Origin: Paragorgia papillata
Taxonomy: Eukaryota; Cnidaria; Anthozoa; Scleralcyonacea; Coralliidae
Direction of reading: 5' to 3'
Assembly: GCA_035771165.1 (NCBI GenBank)
Contig: JAWNZC010000422.1
Span: 1-64,000 of the forward strand
DNA: 64,000 nt
The translations under genes were made by a program, and so were the position numbers. Of this stretch, positions 16,672-27,479 are shown piece after piece; within the stretch, counting starts at the first letter, position 1; every line of letters starts with the position of its first letter. The notes under the pieces are model-generated. The model saw only the letters and a program-made list of their open reading frames with translations, was not told where the DNA came from and did no database searches.

Positions 16672-17160
16672 ATGCAACATGAAAATGAACAAACTCTAAA
16701 AGAACTTCAAAATTTTTTGAAAACTAAAATGAAACATGAAAATGAACTAACACCTAAAAAACTTTTCCAAATTCGTATGCAAGAAAGAGAAAGTGCTTTC
16801 AAACGACTTCAAACAATTAAAGAAAATGATCCACCACCAAAATCTCTTAAAGAACTTAAATCAATAGGTAGGAAAATTGGCATCAAAGGCTCCTACAAAC
16901 TAACAACAAAAACACTGTGCGAAAAAATGAACATCCCACTAGTCAAAAATGAAGTTTTCGAAAAGCACCACAGAAATGTAATTAGAACACCAGTCAAAAT
17001 TACATTTACCTCTACAGATGGTAACAACGACATAATTGAGTTTCCAAGCATTTACAACGCTGGCCTATGTTTACATAAAAACCCAAGTTACATCCCATAC
17101 TGTATTAAAAATAATAAGGAAGTTTGGTTTGAAGGTAAATTTTGGTCAGTCAGTCGTTAA
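16672..17160 (+). CDS. NUMOD-like DNA-binding protein, paralogue B
   Basis: 162 aa. Shares with paralogue A the LTTKTLCEKMNI segment and the end module (TPVKITFTSTDG, then WFEGKFWSVSR). A central EKHHRNVIR stretch is basic. It probably arose by tandem duplication before copies 1 and 2 split, since both copies carry the pair. The copy 2 version (40421-40852) lacks the first ~20 residues. Confidence 0.6.
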   Translation: MQHENEQTLKELQNFLKTKMKHENELTPKKLFQIRMQERESAFKRLQTIKENDPPPKSLKELKSIGRKIGIKGSYKLTTKTLCEKMNIPLVKNEVFEKHHRNVIRTPVKITFTSTDGNNDIIEFPSIYNAGLCLHKNPSYIPYCIKNNKEVWFEGKFWSVSR

Positions 17161-17250
17161 ATTTTTGTTTAAAACCACATATATAAACAGGACCTACACT
17201 GTTTTTAGGGTTTCATTTCCTATCGTAAACTTTGTCATTCTTTTTTGAAG

Positions 17251-17276
17251 ATTCCTATCAAACATTGGATAGGAAT
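17251..17276. terminator. Gene-end hairpin with covariation
   Basis: ATTCCTATC/GATAGGAAT, 9 bp. Copy 2 at 40301-40326 has ATTTCTATCC/GGATAGAAAT: a C to T change on one side is matched by G to A on the other. Lies between paralogue B and PolB. Confidence 0.65.
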
Positions 17277-17294
17277 TTTTTTTAATGAAGTTTT

Positions 17295-17417
17295 TTACAA
17301 AAGAATTATGACACTTACCAAAAGAAAATTTAAAATAATAACTGCAACTAAAAAAACAAACCAAAGAGAAATTTTGTTTACCAAACTAACAAATCTTTCA
17401 TCATAATTTTCGATCAT
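17295..17417 (-). CDS. Possible 40-aa single-pass membrane peptide
   Basis: Leftward ORF in the 300-bp gap before PolB, starting in AAAATAAATG. Residues 1-14 are charged and the rest is a hydrophobic helix (WFVFLVAVIILNFLLVSVII). The TAAATG context and membrane character fit other genes of the element, but copy 2 has a shorter gap with no counterpart, so there is no conservation support. Confidence 0.4.
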   Translation of the reverse strand: MIENYDERFVSLVNKISLWFVFLVAVIILNFLLVSVIILL

Positions 17418-17465
17418 TTATTTTAAAGAAAATTTAAAGTTTTTTCATACCATACTAATAAAGAG

Positions 17466-20400
17466 ATGACAAAGTTCACCAATGATCCAAAATTATTAAA
17501 GATTCGCGAAAATGCGAGATTAAGGAAGCAAAGGCAGTTGCAACGGGATAAGGAAATGAAACCTTTCAATCCCGAAAGACTTGCCAAGCTTCAAGAAAAA
17601 CAAAAGGAAAAGGAGTTAAAGAATGAGCAAAAACTTGTCAACCAACAAGACAGGTTACAGAATGATCTGAAAAAATTTCAACAAAAAACAGAAAGAAAAT
17701 TACAGACAAAAGAACGAGCAAAATGGACCAAAGAGATCAAACAGGAGGAGGCAAGACAAGACAAGTTCAAATGGGACAAGAAGTGGAAAGGGGCTAGTAA
17801 AAAAATTAAAAAAACCCGTCAGGTTCTTGGTAACAAACTTTCAAAAGTTTTCAAGAGAAAAACTAAAATTAACAAAAAACTTCGTCAAACGGAACCCATT
17901 ATGATCAAAGATTTCTTAAATGGAAAGGCAGCTTTGTATGAGATCTCGGGTCAAAATTACAAAGATCCAACAATATTTTTGGAACAGACAACAGCCAGTG
18001 TTGAAAAACTCATCAATGGGGTTGAAAATTCTAAAAAAGTCAAAACAACATTAGTTTGTAAGTTGGTCCACTATGACTATGTGGATGGGATTGAAAGTGT
18101 TGACCTTTTCTACTTTACATCCCACATGAAAGCCATGACAACCGAGGAGGATGTTACAGAGTTGTATAAATTATCAAAAAGAGAGATGCTTGAAAATCTG
18201 TCATCTCATCAGAAAAAAGGTTCTGGATGGTCTATACGGTCTGTCGAATCTTTACACATATCCATAACAAAATACAAACCTTTAAATGGTAAAAAGTATC
18301 AGCAACTACCAAAATTAGTTAAAGACAAGAAGGCAATCATCAATCCAAAAAATGAAAAGGACAACTATTGTTTCCTGTATGCAGTTGCCATTGGGGAGAC
18401 TTTGGAAAAAGAACCAGAAGCCAAAAAACTTGGTACACTGCCATTATCCATTAAATTAATGATAGAAGAGTATGATGTGGCTGGACTGACATTTCCTGTA
18501 AAAATTAAGGACATATCAAAATTTGAAAAGTTAAATAAGATTTGTGTCAATGTCCTAAGCTGGGATGATGAGATCAAAAAAGTTTTCCAAATGCGAATCT
18601 CAAGATCCGAGTACAAAAATAGGGTCAACTTATTTTGGTGGAATGATCATTTTAGTACTATCAAAGACAAAAGTAGACTCCTAACAGATCAAAATGACAA
18701 ACACCAACACAAAAAGTTCTTTTGCGACTTTTGTTTGAACCCCTTTGAAACAGAGGCAGCATTATCAGAACATGAAAGTCATCTTATTTGCCAATCTCAT
18801 GTTGCACAGATCCAAGAATATCCAGAAAAAGGTTCTGTTATGGGTTGGGGTTTAAAAGATTTTAAGAAAACTCAAAATGTGCCATTCATCATTGTGGCTG
18901 ACTTCGAGTGTATGTTGAAAACTTTAAAAACAGGAGTTAACAACGAAAAAGAAAGTTACACCCAAAAATATCAGGAACACATTCCAATCAGCTATGGTTT
19001 CAACATTATTTGCTCAGACCCATCTGTATTTCCTGGTAAATATGTAAGCCATACAAAAAAATATGATTTTGAAGATATTGGTCAAATGTTTGTTGAAAGT
19101 TTGGAAACAGAAGCAAAAAAGATTTGGCACACATATCTCAAAGAACCAAAGAAAATTATTATGACAACAGAGGATGAAAACAACTTCCAAAATGCAACCA
19201 AGTGCTATGTTTGTGGTGGTCAGTTTGTATATAAGAAACCAAAATGTTTAGATCCAAGAAGTTTGTGGAAAGCTAACAAAAACACACCAAAATCCAAAGT
19301 TAGAGACCATGACCATTTAAATGGAAGGTATAGAGGAGCAGCACACAATGACTGTAATTACTCAATGGCAAGTGCCAGACACATTCCTGTTCTTTTCCAT
19401 AATTTCAGTGGTTATGACAGTCATCTGTTAGTAAAATATTTGGGTATCTCAAGTGGTACCATTGGTTGCATAGCAAAAACTGAGGAGGAGTACATCAGTG
19501 TAAATAAGAAACTATGGATGGATGGTGGTATGAAAAAGGATCCAAAAACAGGAGAGTTAAAAAAGAAGTGGGTGCCATTGGAGTTACGATTCTTGGACTC
19601 GTTAAAATTTATGTCAAGTTCCTTGGCTACACTGACATCAAACTTACCAAATGACGAGTTCCACTACACCGAAAATGGTTTTAAAGATTACCAAAAGGAA
19701 GATGTTGACCTGCTTAAAAGGAAGGGTGTGTTCCCATATGAGTTTCTAAACAACCGAAAAAAGTTGGAGGTAAAAGAATTTCCACCACACAAGGAGTTTC
19801 ATTCCAGACTGACAGGTAAAAATGTCAGTGCCGAAGATTATGAACATGGTCAAAAAGTTTGGGACAAGTTTAATTGTAAAAGTTTGAGAGATTATATGGA
19901 GCTGTACTTGAAAACAGATGTGTTGGGACTCTCAGATGTCATCCAAAGTTTTCGGAAAATGTGTAAAGAGACATACAAACTTGACCCAATGTGGTACTAC
20001 ACAGCTCCAGGACTGGCATGGGATGCCTTGTTGAAAATGTCAGAACAACAGTTGGAACTTTTAACAGAACCCGACATGTTTCTTATGATCGAAAAGGGAA
20101 TTCGTGGTGGGATCTCAACCATTACCCACAGATATTCAAAAGCCAACAATGAGTATATGGAGGAGTACAATTCAGAAAAAGAAAGTGTCTTCATAACAGA
20201 TTTGGATATGAACAACTTGTACGGAGTTCCAATGACATCAGCACTGCCTGTTAATGAATTTGAGTGGATTCCAGAAGAGGAGTTAACAAATTGGCAAAAA
20301 TATTTGAAAACAAAAGGTGAGGGTTGCTTTTTGGAAGTCGATTTAAAATATCCGGAAAAACTTCATGATCTCCACAATGACATGCCTTTTGCAGCTGAAA

Positions 20401-20882
20401 GATTAATGGTTGACAAGGTTGAAAAGCTGGTTCCAAATTTGAATGACAAGGAAAAATATGTTGTCCACTATGAGGCATTAAAACAAATGTTGGATCATGG
20501 TTTGAAAGTTTTAAAAATCCATCGAGGAATTTCATTCAATGAAAAGGCATGGATGAAAGATTACATAATGTTAAACACAAGTTTGAGAACAGCAGCCAAG
20601 AACGACTTTGAGAAGGATTTCTTTAAACTAATGAACAACAGCGTTTTTGGAAAGACTATGGAGAATGTCAGAAACAGGGATGACTTTCGATTGGTGTCAT
20701 TTGAGGACCAAGTTGAAAAATTGGCTAAAAAACCAACTTACAAAGCTTTCAGTCATTTTTCAGAAAACTTTGGAGCTGTGCACATGAGAAAGTCAAGAGT
20801 CAAACTAAACAAGCCCATATATGTGGGGGCTTCGATATTGGATAAAAGCAAAATCTGTATGTATGACTTCCACTACAATTAG
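17466..20882 (+). pseudogene. PolB: DNA polymerase B, 5' part, interrupted
   Basis: First 1138 codons of a protein-primed-type family B polymerase. Basic coiled N-terminus (~1-140), a C2H2-like finger near residue 420, exonuclease motifs FIIVADFE (~475), HNFSGYDSH and YLKTDVLGL, a CYVCGG...VRDHDHLNGRYRGAAH insert resembling an HNH/endonuclease VII fold, palm motif A (DLDMNNLYG, ~915) and motif B (MNNSVFGKTMEN, ~1055). The frame stops when a 4.3-kb transposon begins at 20880, just before catalytic motif C. The remainder is at 25166-25721. The enzyme is therefore inactive unless the insertion is excised. Confidence 0.95.
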
Positions 20883-20995
20883 CCTTTCCGAAGTTCATAG
20901 GAAGTCTGGTGCCGAACTCGCCCCAAATGGAATTGTGGGGCTGAATTTGGGACGATCTTTTATAAAAAGTAAATAAAGTTATATAAAAAATAGAG

Positions 20996-23125
20996 ATGGA
21001 GTCAAATTCAGACGGTTTTCAACTTGAAGAGACAGATATACCTGGTGCAAAACTTCAAAAACCGGTTGAACAATGCACAGTTGCGGTATTAAAGCGGTGG
21101 TTATTGTGTCGTGGTGCGAAAGTCAAGGGAAAGCGACAAGATTTAGTGCAAAGGTTTGTGCACTTAATTTTAATATGTTTTTCGACCTGACGATCATGTA
21201 TTCAAGTTTCATTTGCTCATGTGTATATACGATGTAGCAGCTTAATCTTTTCCAAATAAGGCAAAATATATTTAATTGTTGGCGTAAAACCAGGAATATT
21301 GTTATATTGAAGTCATTGAACTAGTATTAAACTGTATTAATATACTTAAAGTTAAAGAAATTATTCATAAGTTGATAAATGCTGTTTTCTTTAAAAATAC
21401 AGGGTCAATGATTACATAAATAATGGGCTGGACAAAAATATAGTTGATCCAGATGATGGTGTAAATTTGGCAAAGAAAAGACTAGAGCTTGGCCTGGCCG
21501 AAGAAATTCACCCTGAAGTGAATGAAAATTTTCCTTCCACTGGGTTCGAATGTGGGACAACCAATCTCCCAAGAATATCTTATCGCAACATTTGGAAGTA
21601 TTTAATAGATGACGTAGAATTGAAAAAGCAACTGTCCACAGAAAAGCCTATAGTGAAGGGGTATAACTTTTATAAATCTGGTCATGTTTTTCAGATTTTC
21701 TCAAAAAAGGAACAGCATAAACATTATGTTTTAAGTAAAGTACTTCCATCAATGAAAAAAGGTAAAATCTACACAGTTAAAATTATCCTTGGGTCAAATG
21801 GTGATATTTCTAATGCCTTCTGTTGCTGTCCAGCAGGGGTGGATGGTCGCTGTAACCATCTTGCTGCAACTTTGTTCGCATTAGAAGACAAAACTGCTAC
21901 AGAGAATGGTATGGTGGCTGCTAAGGTACAAAGCAGAACACAAGAAAACATACCTTGCACATCAAAGCCTTGCAAATGGAATGTTCCTAGTAGAAAACGC
22001 AAGCTAGAACCACAACCAGTTCAGTCTGTGAAATTTCAAAAACATGAATATGGCAAGGTAACTAAACATTTTGCAAAGGAATATGGTGACGTTCGAGCTC
22101 CCCACCAAAGAAGTACTACAAGTAGTGACTTGAATGCTTTCTATAACAAAGTGAAAGAGGTTGAGAAAAAGACTGGCAAGCCAATGGGTCTAAGTTTAAT
22201 ATTGCCTCATGATCTTCCCAAAGATACTATTAATTGTGCTGATGCAGCTGAACCACAGGTTGTTGTAGGAAATATGCAGCACCCTGATGAATATATGTGG
22301 AAACTGACCTCACCGGACAGGCCAAATCCAATGTCATTGGATGAAATCTCTGCTAAGGCTGAGCGAGTCAAGAAACGCCTGTTTGATTCAGCCAACAATT
22401 GTGATACAATTGAGAGTAAAACCAGGGATCAACATAATTGTATGCTGTGGTACAATGTGCGTAAGCCCAGAATAACAGCATCACAGACAAAAAGATGTCT
22501 TTTGAAAGAAAACACAAGCCCAACAAAAGCAATATCTGAAATACTGATGTACAAACCAAGGGTTCAAACATGTCACATGAGGAAGGGGATTGAAATGGAA
22601 GCAAATATTATTGAGTGGTTTAGTAAAGAAACAGAAAACACTGTAAAAAAGTGTGGATTTTTTATATCTGAAAGTCACCCCTACTTAGGTGCCAGTCCTG
22701 ATGGAATCACTGAAAAGGGAAATTTGATTGAAGTAAAATATGTAGCTTCTAAAGAAGGTGAATCAATGGAGGATACCCTCGGCAGACTAGGGATCTACAA
22801 GAAAGATGGAGCCAACATTCAAATAAATAGTAATCATAAGTACTATTATCAAATGCAACAACAACTTTTTTGTAGTAATTACATAGCATGTCATTTTGTT
22901 ATATCAAATGGTATCTGGCTGCACTCTGAAATAGTTGAATTCAATAATGTTTTTTGGAACAATGTGATTACACAACTTGAGAAGTTCTATTTCACTAACA
23001 TTTTCCCTGAGTTAGTGTATCCCAGGGTACTTTACAATGAGCCACGTTGGAATAAGGTCATACCTTTTCCAACAGTAAATGTAAATACTGTATGTAATTA
23101 TGCTAGGTTTGATCATGAGGAGTAA
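20996..23125 (+). CDS. SAP/SWIM/YqaJ-type exonuclease of the ISL2EU-like element
   Basis: Two exons, 20996-21153 and 21403-23125, joined in frame (phase 2 donor AG/GTTTGT, acceptor ACAG), giving 626 aa. Exon 1 encodes a SAP-like helix pair ([20 protein letters not shown]). Exon 2 has a SWIM zinc finger ([17 protein letters not shown]) and a C-terminal PD-(D/E)XK YqaJ nuclease with [14 protein letters not shown] and YYYQMQQQL. It is uninterrupted, suggesting a recent insertion. YqaJ nucleases are lambda-exonuclease relatives; the role in transposition is not established. Confidence 0.85.
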
Positions 23126-23572
23126 ATATAAAGGTTATTGTAGTGCAATTGTGCAAACATGGTATGTAATCTGTTTATCTGCAGTCTGTGGGCCTCAGTT
23201 CATTTTTCATGAGGGTGGGGGGGGGGGGGGCTAATGGAATTAGGGGGGTTGGCCATGAAAAAAAGGTGGGGCACATGGATTTTACTTGTTAGTGGAAGAG
23301 TACTTCCAGTTAATGGCCATAATGGTTAATCAACATTTAAAATTAGCAGTAGCCTAACACTGACAAGTAAAATCATTTGGTGTTAGACAGAGTAAAATAT
23401 CAAAGTAGGGCAAATTTCCATCCATGTGGTTAACTATGCATATTTTTAAGAAAAATAATCAGTACACATTATTACAACACTTGTCCTATTTGTATGCAAA
23501 AGTAAATAAGAGGAGTTTGCACCATCCTTCCAACTCAATGCCAAGCTATACTGTATGTTACTTCTTTCATGT

Positions 23573-25048
23573 TTATGTGATCATTGGAGGCCTGAAGTTT
23601 GACAAGCATGCAATAACAATCCATGCATCAGAAGCAATACTAGAAGTAGTAATAGGGATGACTCGATCAAAATAGTGCCAATTTTTTAAGCGTTCCATGT
23701 AACGTTCAACATGTATTCGCAAGCTGGCCACTTTCTTGTTATGGTTAGTTTCTGTTTTTGTAAATTGACACTTGTCACTTAGGAAATTAGGCATGACTAA
23801 ATGGGCACCAATAGCAGCCAGCTGGTCCTGGATTAAAAATCCCTTGTCTGCCATGACAAAATCTCCTTTGTGTATGTGACTAAAAAATCCTGACTTCTCG
23901 ACAATATCTGGGTCACTTATTGATCCACAATACAGTTCGCTAGCAAATGATACAACACCATTTGGAGTTATTCCAATAAGTGCTTTCATTGTTGTATGTG
24001 CCTTATAGCTTGAATAACAAACAGACTGTTTGTCAAGACTTGACGGAGATTCCATTTTGATCTCTGTGCAATCTATGATGCTAACTAACTCAGGATACAG
24101 TTCTTTAAATACAGGGGGCATATAACATTTCAGTTGTTCTTTGCTTGGCCACACAATACACAGTGGCTGTAATTCGCACTTCATGAATCTTATCCATGTT
24201 CGAAAAACTTCAGAAACTGTAGACACAGATAAACGAAACCTCTCTGCTAGATCCCTTTCAAGAAGTCCAAGCCTTAGTCTTAAAAGAACAAGTGTAAATT
24301 CTTGCCATAATGATAGTTTTCGCTTGGTACCACATTTTCTCCCGTCAAAGTTCAATCTGCGACGACCACCATAACTTAGGTTGGCAGCTTTTTCTTTTAG
24401 CATGTCAAAGCACATAACCATTGAGGAATAATTTGGAAATCCAGTAAAAAATGATATGTCATCATCACAGTCTTTATGAACATCAATATCAAATTTAGGT
24501 TCATGTTCAAGTTTATACTTCAATTTATCCAATTGAATTTGTAAGAAGTTTACCTTTTCCTTCAGTATTTCAGCCTCCTGCTTACATGCATCATGAACGC
24601 CATTCACTTCCTTCCCATCCATGTTTTCCTTGTTTATAACATTGTCATTGCTTTCAGCAAGAATGTCGTCGACTACGACTACGTTTTCAGCGCCACTGCT
24701 GTTTGTACACGCGTCTGTGTGATCCATTGTTATCGAAGAGCTAGTCTTGGTCTTGCATGTTTTGGATCTCGACGGCAACTCGTGTTTAATAATTTCACGG
24801 CGTCGTTTGACAGGCTTTGACCAGGGGAAAATAGTTGGAAGTTGAGTTCGACATACCCTTTCCCCTCCGGGAAAGTGTTTACCACATATCTTGGTATTCG
24901 GTGAAATGTCCTTGAGATTATCATTTCGTATTCGTCTTTTATACTCAGCAAGTACTTTAGGATCTCTTGGAAGACTGTGGAACTTCAGTTCAGGGGAATT
25001 TCGCCAGGTATTGGCACAGTTTAGCACACAACAATTGAACTTCCCCAT
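23573..25048 (-). CDS. THAP-domain DDE transposase (DDE_Tnp_4)
   Basis: 491 aa from the Met at 25048; an upstream Met at 25072 is possible. N-terminal THAP zinc domain (CCVLNCANTW...FHSLP...ICGKHF), a coiled coil (~165-190), a helix-turn-helix region (WQEFTLVLLRLRLGLLERDL) and a DDE domain with IIDCTE, VMADKGF and RIHVERYMER as probable catalytic Asp, Asp and Glu. Intact. Convergent with the exonuclease gene. The DDE_Tnp_4 type is also used by Harbinger, but the partner gene favours ISL2EU. Confidence 0.88.
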   Translation of the reverse strand: MGKFNCCVLNCANTWRNSPELKFHSLPRDPKVLAEYKRRIRNDNLKDISPNTKICGKHFPGGERVCRTQLPTIFPWSKPVKRRREIIKHELPSRSKTCKTKTSSSITMDHTDACTNSSGAENVVVVDDILAESNDNVINKENMDGKEVNGVHDACKQEAEILKEKVNFLQIQLDKLKYKLEHEPKFDIDVHKDCDDDISFFTGFPNYSSMVMCFDMLKEKAANLSYGGRRRLNFDGRKCGTKRKLSLWQEFTLVLLRLRLGLLERDLAERFRLSVSTVSEVFRTWIRFMKCELQPLCIVWPSKEQLKCYMPPVFKELYPELVSIIDCTEIKMESPSSLDKQSVCYSSYKAHTTMKALIGITPNGVVSFASELYCGSISDPDIVEKSGFFSHIHKGDFVMADKGFLIQDQLAAIGAHLVMPNFLSDKCQFTKTETNHNKKVASLRIHVERYMERLKNWHYFDRVIPITTSSIASDAWIVIACLSNFRPPMIT

Positions 25049-25163
25049 TAAAAAATATATTTTGTTATGCAATTTTCGATTTTTTCGTTCGTCCCAAATT
25101 CAGCCCCACAATTCCATTTGGGGCGAGTTCGGCACCAGACTTCCTATGAACTTCGGAAAGAGG

Positions 25164-25721
25164 AATTACATAAAGCCAAAATATGGGGATCGATCAAAGT
25201 TGTTGTTTACAGACACAGACTCCTTGTGCTATGAAATCAAAACCAATGACTTCTTTGTTGACATTTTGTCAGATGTTCCAACAAAGTTTGATACTTCGAA
25301 CTTTCCAGAAAACCATCCAAGTGGTATCATAAGAATGAACAAAAAAGTCTTGGGAATGATGAAGTCAGAAACAGGTGCTGACCAAATCTCAGAGTTTGTT
25401 GGATTAAGATCCAAATCTTATGTTGTCAAAATGACAAAGAAAAAGAATTTGGAAACTGGGTCATGGGAAGAAAAGGAAACAAAAAAGTGCAAAGGGATCG
25501 CAAAGGCTGTCATCAACAACAATATAAAATTTGATGATTATTATAGATGTTTGATGACTGGCAAAAATGAACTAAGAGGAATGAACACTTTTAGAAGTAC
25601 CAAACACACCATCCACACCATCCATGTAAATAAGATAGCACTAAATTCCGAAGATGACAAAAGAGTCATTATGGATGATGGAATTAGTACTCTTGCCATT
25701 GGACATTACAAAACTAGGTAA
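25164..25721 (+). pseudogene. PolB: DNA polymerase B, 3' part
   Basis: Resumes the PolB frame after the transposon: NYIKPKYGDRSKLLF leads directly into catalytic motif C FTDTDSLCYEI, followed by the thumb region and the conserved C-terminus TLAIGHYKTR. An open frame extends upstream through the transposon's inverted end but is not polymerase. Copies 2 and 3 continue without interruption here. Confidence 0.95.
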
Positions 25722-25737
25722 AATAAGTTCAAAAGTT

Positions 25738-25755
25738 GTATCCAAATAAGGATAC
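25738..25755. terminator. PolB-end hairpin, copy 1
   Basis: GTATCC/GGATAC stem with a 6-base loop, 16 bases after the PolB stop. Equivalent hairpins occur in copy 2 (GTATTC/GAATAC) and copy 3 (GTATCC/GGATAC) with different loops. Confidence 0.7.
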
Positions 25756-25773
25756 AAATTTTAAAAACCCCCC

Positions 25774-26053
25774 AAACCCAAAAAGTCCCAAAAACTTGGC
25801 AGCCATTTTGAAAAAATCCAGAATCCTTTGCAAACCAAAAATCAAAACCGGAAGTCAAATTGTCCCAGAATCGGTTTTCAAAAAATAATCCAAAATCCTT
25901 TGCGAACCCCAAACCGGAAGTCATTCCAAAAAACTTGGCGGCCATTTTGAAAAAATAATCCAGAATCCTTTGCAAACCAAAAGATAGATTTTTATAGATT
26001 TTTATAGAAAAAAATATATCAAATTGTCCCAGAATCGGCTTTTTAACACTACT
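25774..26053 (-). repeat. Right terminal inverted repeat of Polinton copy 1
   Basis: 280 bp, mirror of 1493-1772, ending ACACTACT next to the duplicated CACGTT. Confidence 0.95.
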
Positions 26054-26449
26054 CACGTTTAAAGGTTTTGAGGACGAGGATGATGAGGAGTCGGCATAAT
26101 ATCATCTATTGCACTAACCATGTAAAAGGAATATCTACCAATAATAGATCAATCTACATATCAACCAATCTGATAGGAATGGTATATTACAATGTACATA
26201 GTTACTGAGTTACTGTTTGATACATTTGTCAAGTTTGTTTGATCTGTGTGACCACACCTTTCACATAATTTCACATCAGTGACATCACTATCACAGTATC
26301 ACTATCACAGCATTTTATTTGCATGATGACATAGATATATGAACATTATATTTTCTCATACAGACTAACCTCTAAATATAATCAAAATTAAATAGAACAT
26401 TTTCTGTCTTACTACCCCATTAAATTATGATAAAAATTATTTTCTTTTT

Positions 26450-27175
26450 CTATTTCTTATTTTGTGGACAGTCCTTAACATTTGCATGGCCTCTCATTGG
26501 GTTGCCACATGTTTTGCAATGGGGCTTTGCTCTTTGATGTGGAAGGCTCATCTTTCTCACCGGCACACTCATCTTCCTTTCCCGAAAAAGGTGCTTGACC
26601 GCTTAGCTTTTATTAGCTATTAAAGAAATAATATATATTTTATATACTTTGAGCCATCTGTACCTAGAAAACAGCATAACATATTTCACTATAGTAACCA
26701 TCAAACCATGCATACATATAATATAATTTTTATGTATTTTCACATTAAAGTTATATGAAAGGTCAGAGGACTGACAATAATAATAAAAAAATAATAACTA
26801 AATGCATTACTTACAGAATGACGGCGATCTCTTGCCGACAAAGTTTTTTGTTCCTCGCCATCTGGGAACGAAATCGTTGGATACACACAGATACCAAAGT
26901 CGTCGCTTTTAAGTATATGTTTCAATGGCTTTTCACCACTGATCAACGCAACAGCGAATCGTCGTACAAAGTGTTCCGCCTTAAAATGCCTTGAACATAT
27001 CTTTGACGTAGTTGAGGGTTCAAAGTTTAGTCGCTTTCGTCGAACAAAATCGACCCATCTTTTCCTTCGCTTCTTTGCCTCTGGCCCGATCATCATTCGC
27101 ATAAGGGATAGTGTGCAGCGATATTCCTTCATTTTGGCTGCTGGAACATCTATAAACTACACACCTATGCGGCAT
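26450..27175 (-). pseudogene. THAP-domain gene with zinc-knuckle exon, frameshifted
   Basis: Two exons. Exon 1 (27175-26815) starts MPHRCVVYRC with HTIPY, the THAP zinc signature, but the rest of the domain (RRKRWVDFVRR...ICSRHF) lies in another frame, so a 1-base indel has occurred near 27080-27110. A GTAAGT donor after 26815 and a TCAAG acceptor join it in phase to exon 2 (26593-26450), which ends in a CCHC-like knuckle (CKTCGNPMRGHANVKDC). Opposite in direction to the P2X7-domain gene in the same element. DNA binding at the element ends is the usual THAP role. Confidence 0.7.
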
Positions 27176-27265
27176 CTCAAAAATAAATTTTACCGTGTTT
27201 TTATGAAGGATACACTGTTCAGCTTATAGTTTTACTATAAAATCTATGTTTTTCTAAAAACATTT

Positions 27266-27479
27266 GTTCTCCTTTTTACGTCACTTCCGGCGCAAAACAC
27301 AACTAGTTACCAGTAATTGTCTCTCACGGTCAAACACGAAAATTTGCCAAAATCGCCAACTTTGAGGCCCGAAAAGTCCATGAAGATCAAATTTTCGTCT
27401 AATCAAATATATTGCAAATGTTCTTAAAATCGTCTAAACTATCTAAATAAGTTATTTCCCTGACCCTGATATAGGCACT
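27266..27479 (-). repeat. Right terminal inverted repeat of the TTAA element
   Basis: Mirror of 10-214, bordered by TTAA at 27480-27483. Confidence 0.85.

Larger units (their letters stand above)
20880..25164. mobile_element. ISL2EU-like DNA transposon inserted in PolB
   Basis: 4285 bp with 76-bp inverted ends (20880-20955, 25089-25164) sharing CCGAAGTTCATAGGAAGTCT. The PolB sequence on either side overlaps by AATTA, consistent with a 2-bp AT duplication at the target. It carries two convergent genes: a SWIM/YqaJ exonuclease and a THAP/DDE_Tnp_4 transposase. A transposase paired with a YqaJ nuclease is the described layout of eukaryotic ISL2EU elements; the family name is from recall, the structure is visible. 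Confidence 0.85.
1493..26053 (+). mobile_element. Polinton/Maverick copy 1, complete ends
   Basis: 24.6 kb including a 4.3-kb secondary insertion. Ends are AGTAGTGT...ACACTACT, with 280-bp terminal inverted repeats and a perfect 6-bp duplication CACGTT at 1487-1492 and 26054-26059. AG termini and 6-bp duplications are diagnostic of Polintons. The content also fits: retrovirus-type integrase, protein-primed-type DNA polymerase B, FtsK/HerA packaging ATPase and a double-jelly-roll capsid protein. Unlike canonical Polintons it carries a primase and fibre-like genes, and no adenain-type protease was recognised. Confidence 0.97.

Noticed and set aside
21467..25048. YqaJ nuclease and THAP transposase as Polinton cargo
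   Set aside because: They lie within a separate element with its own inverted ends that interrupts PolB.
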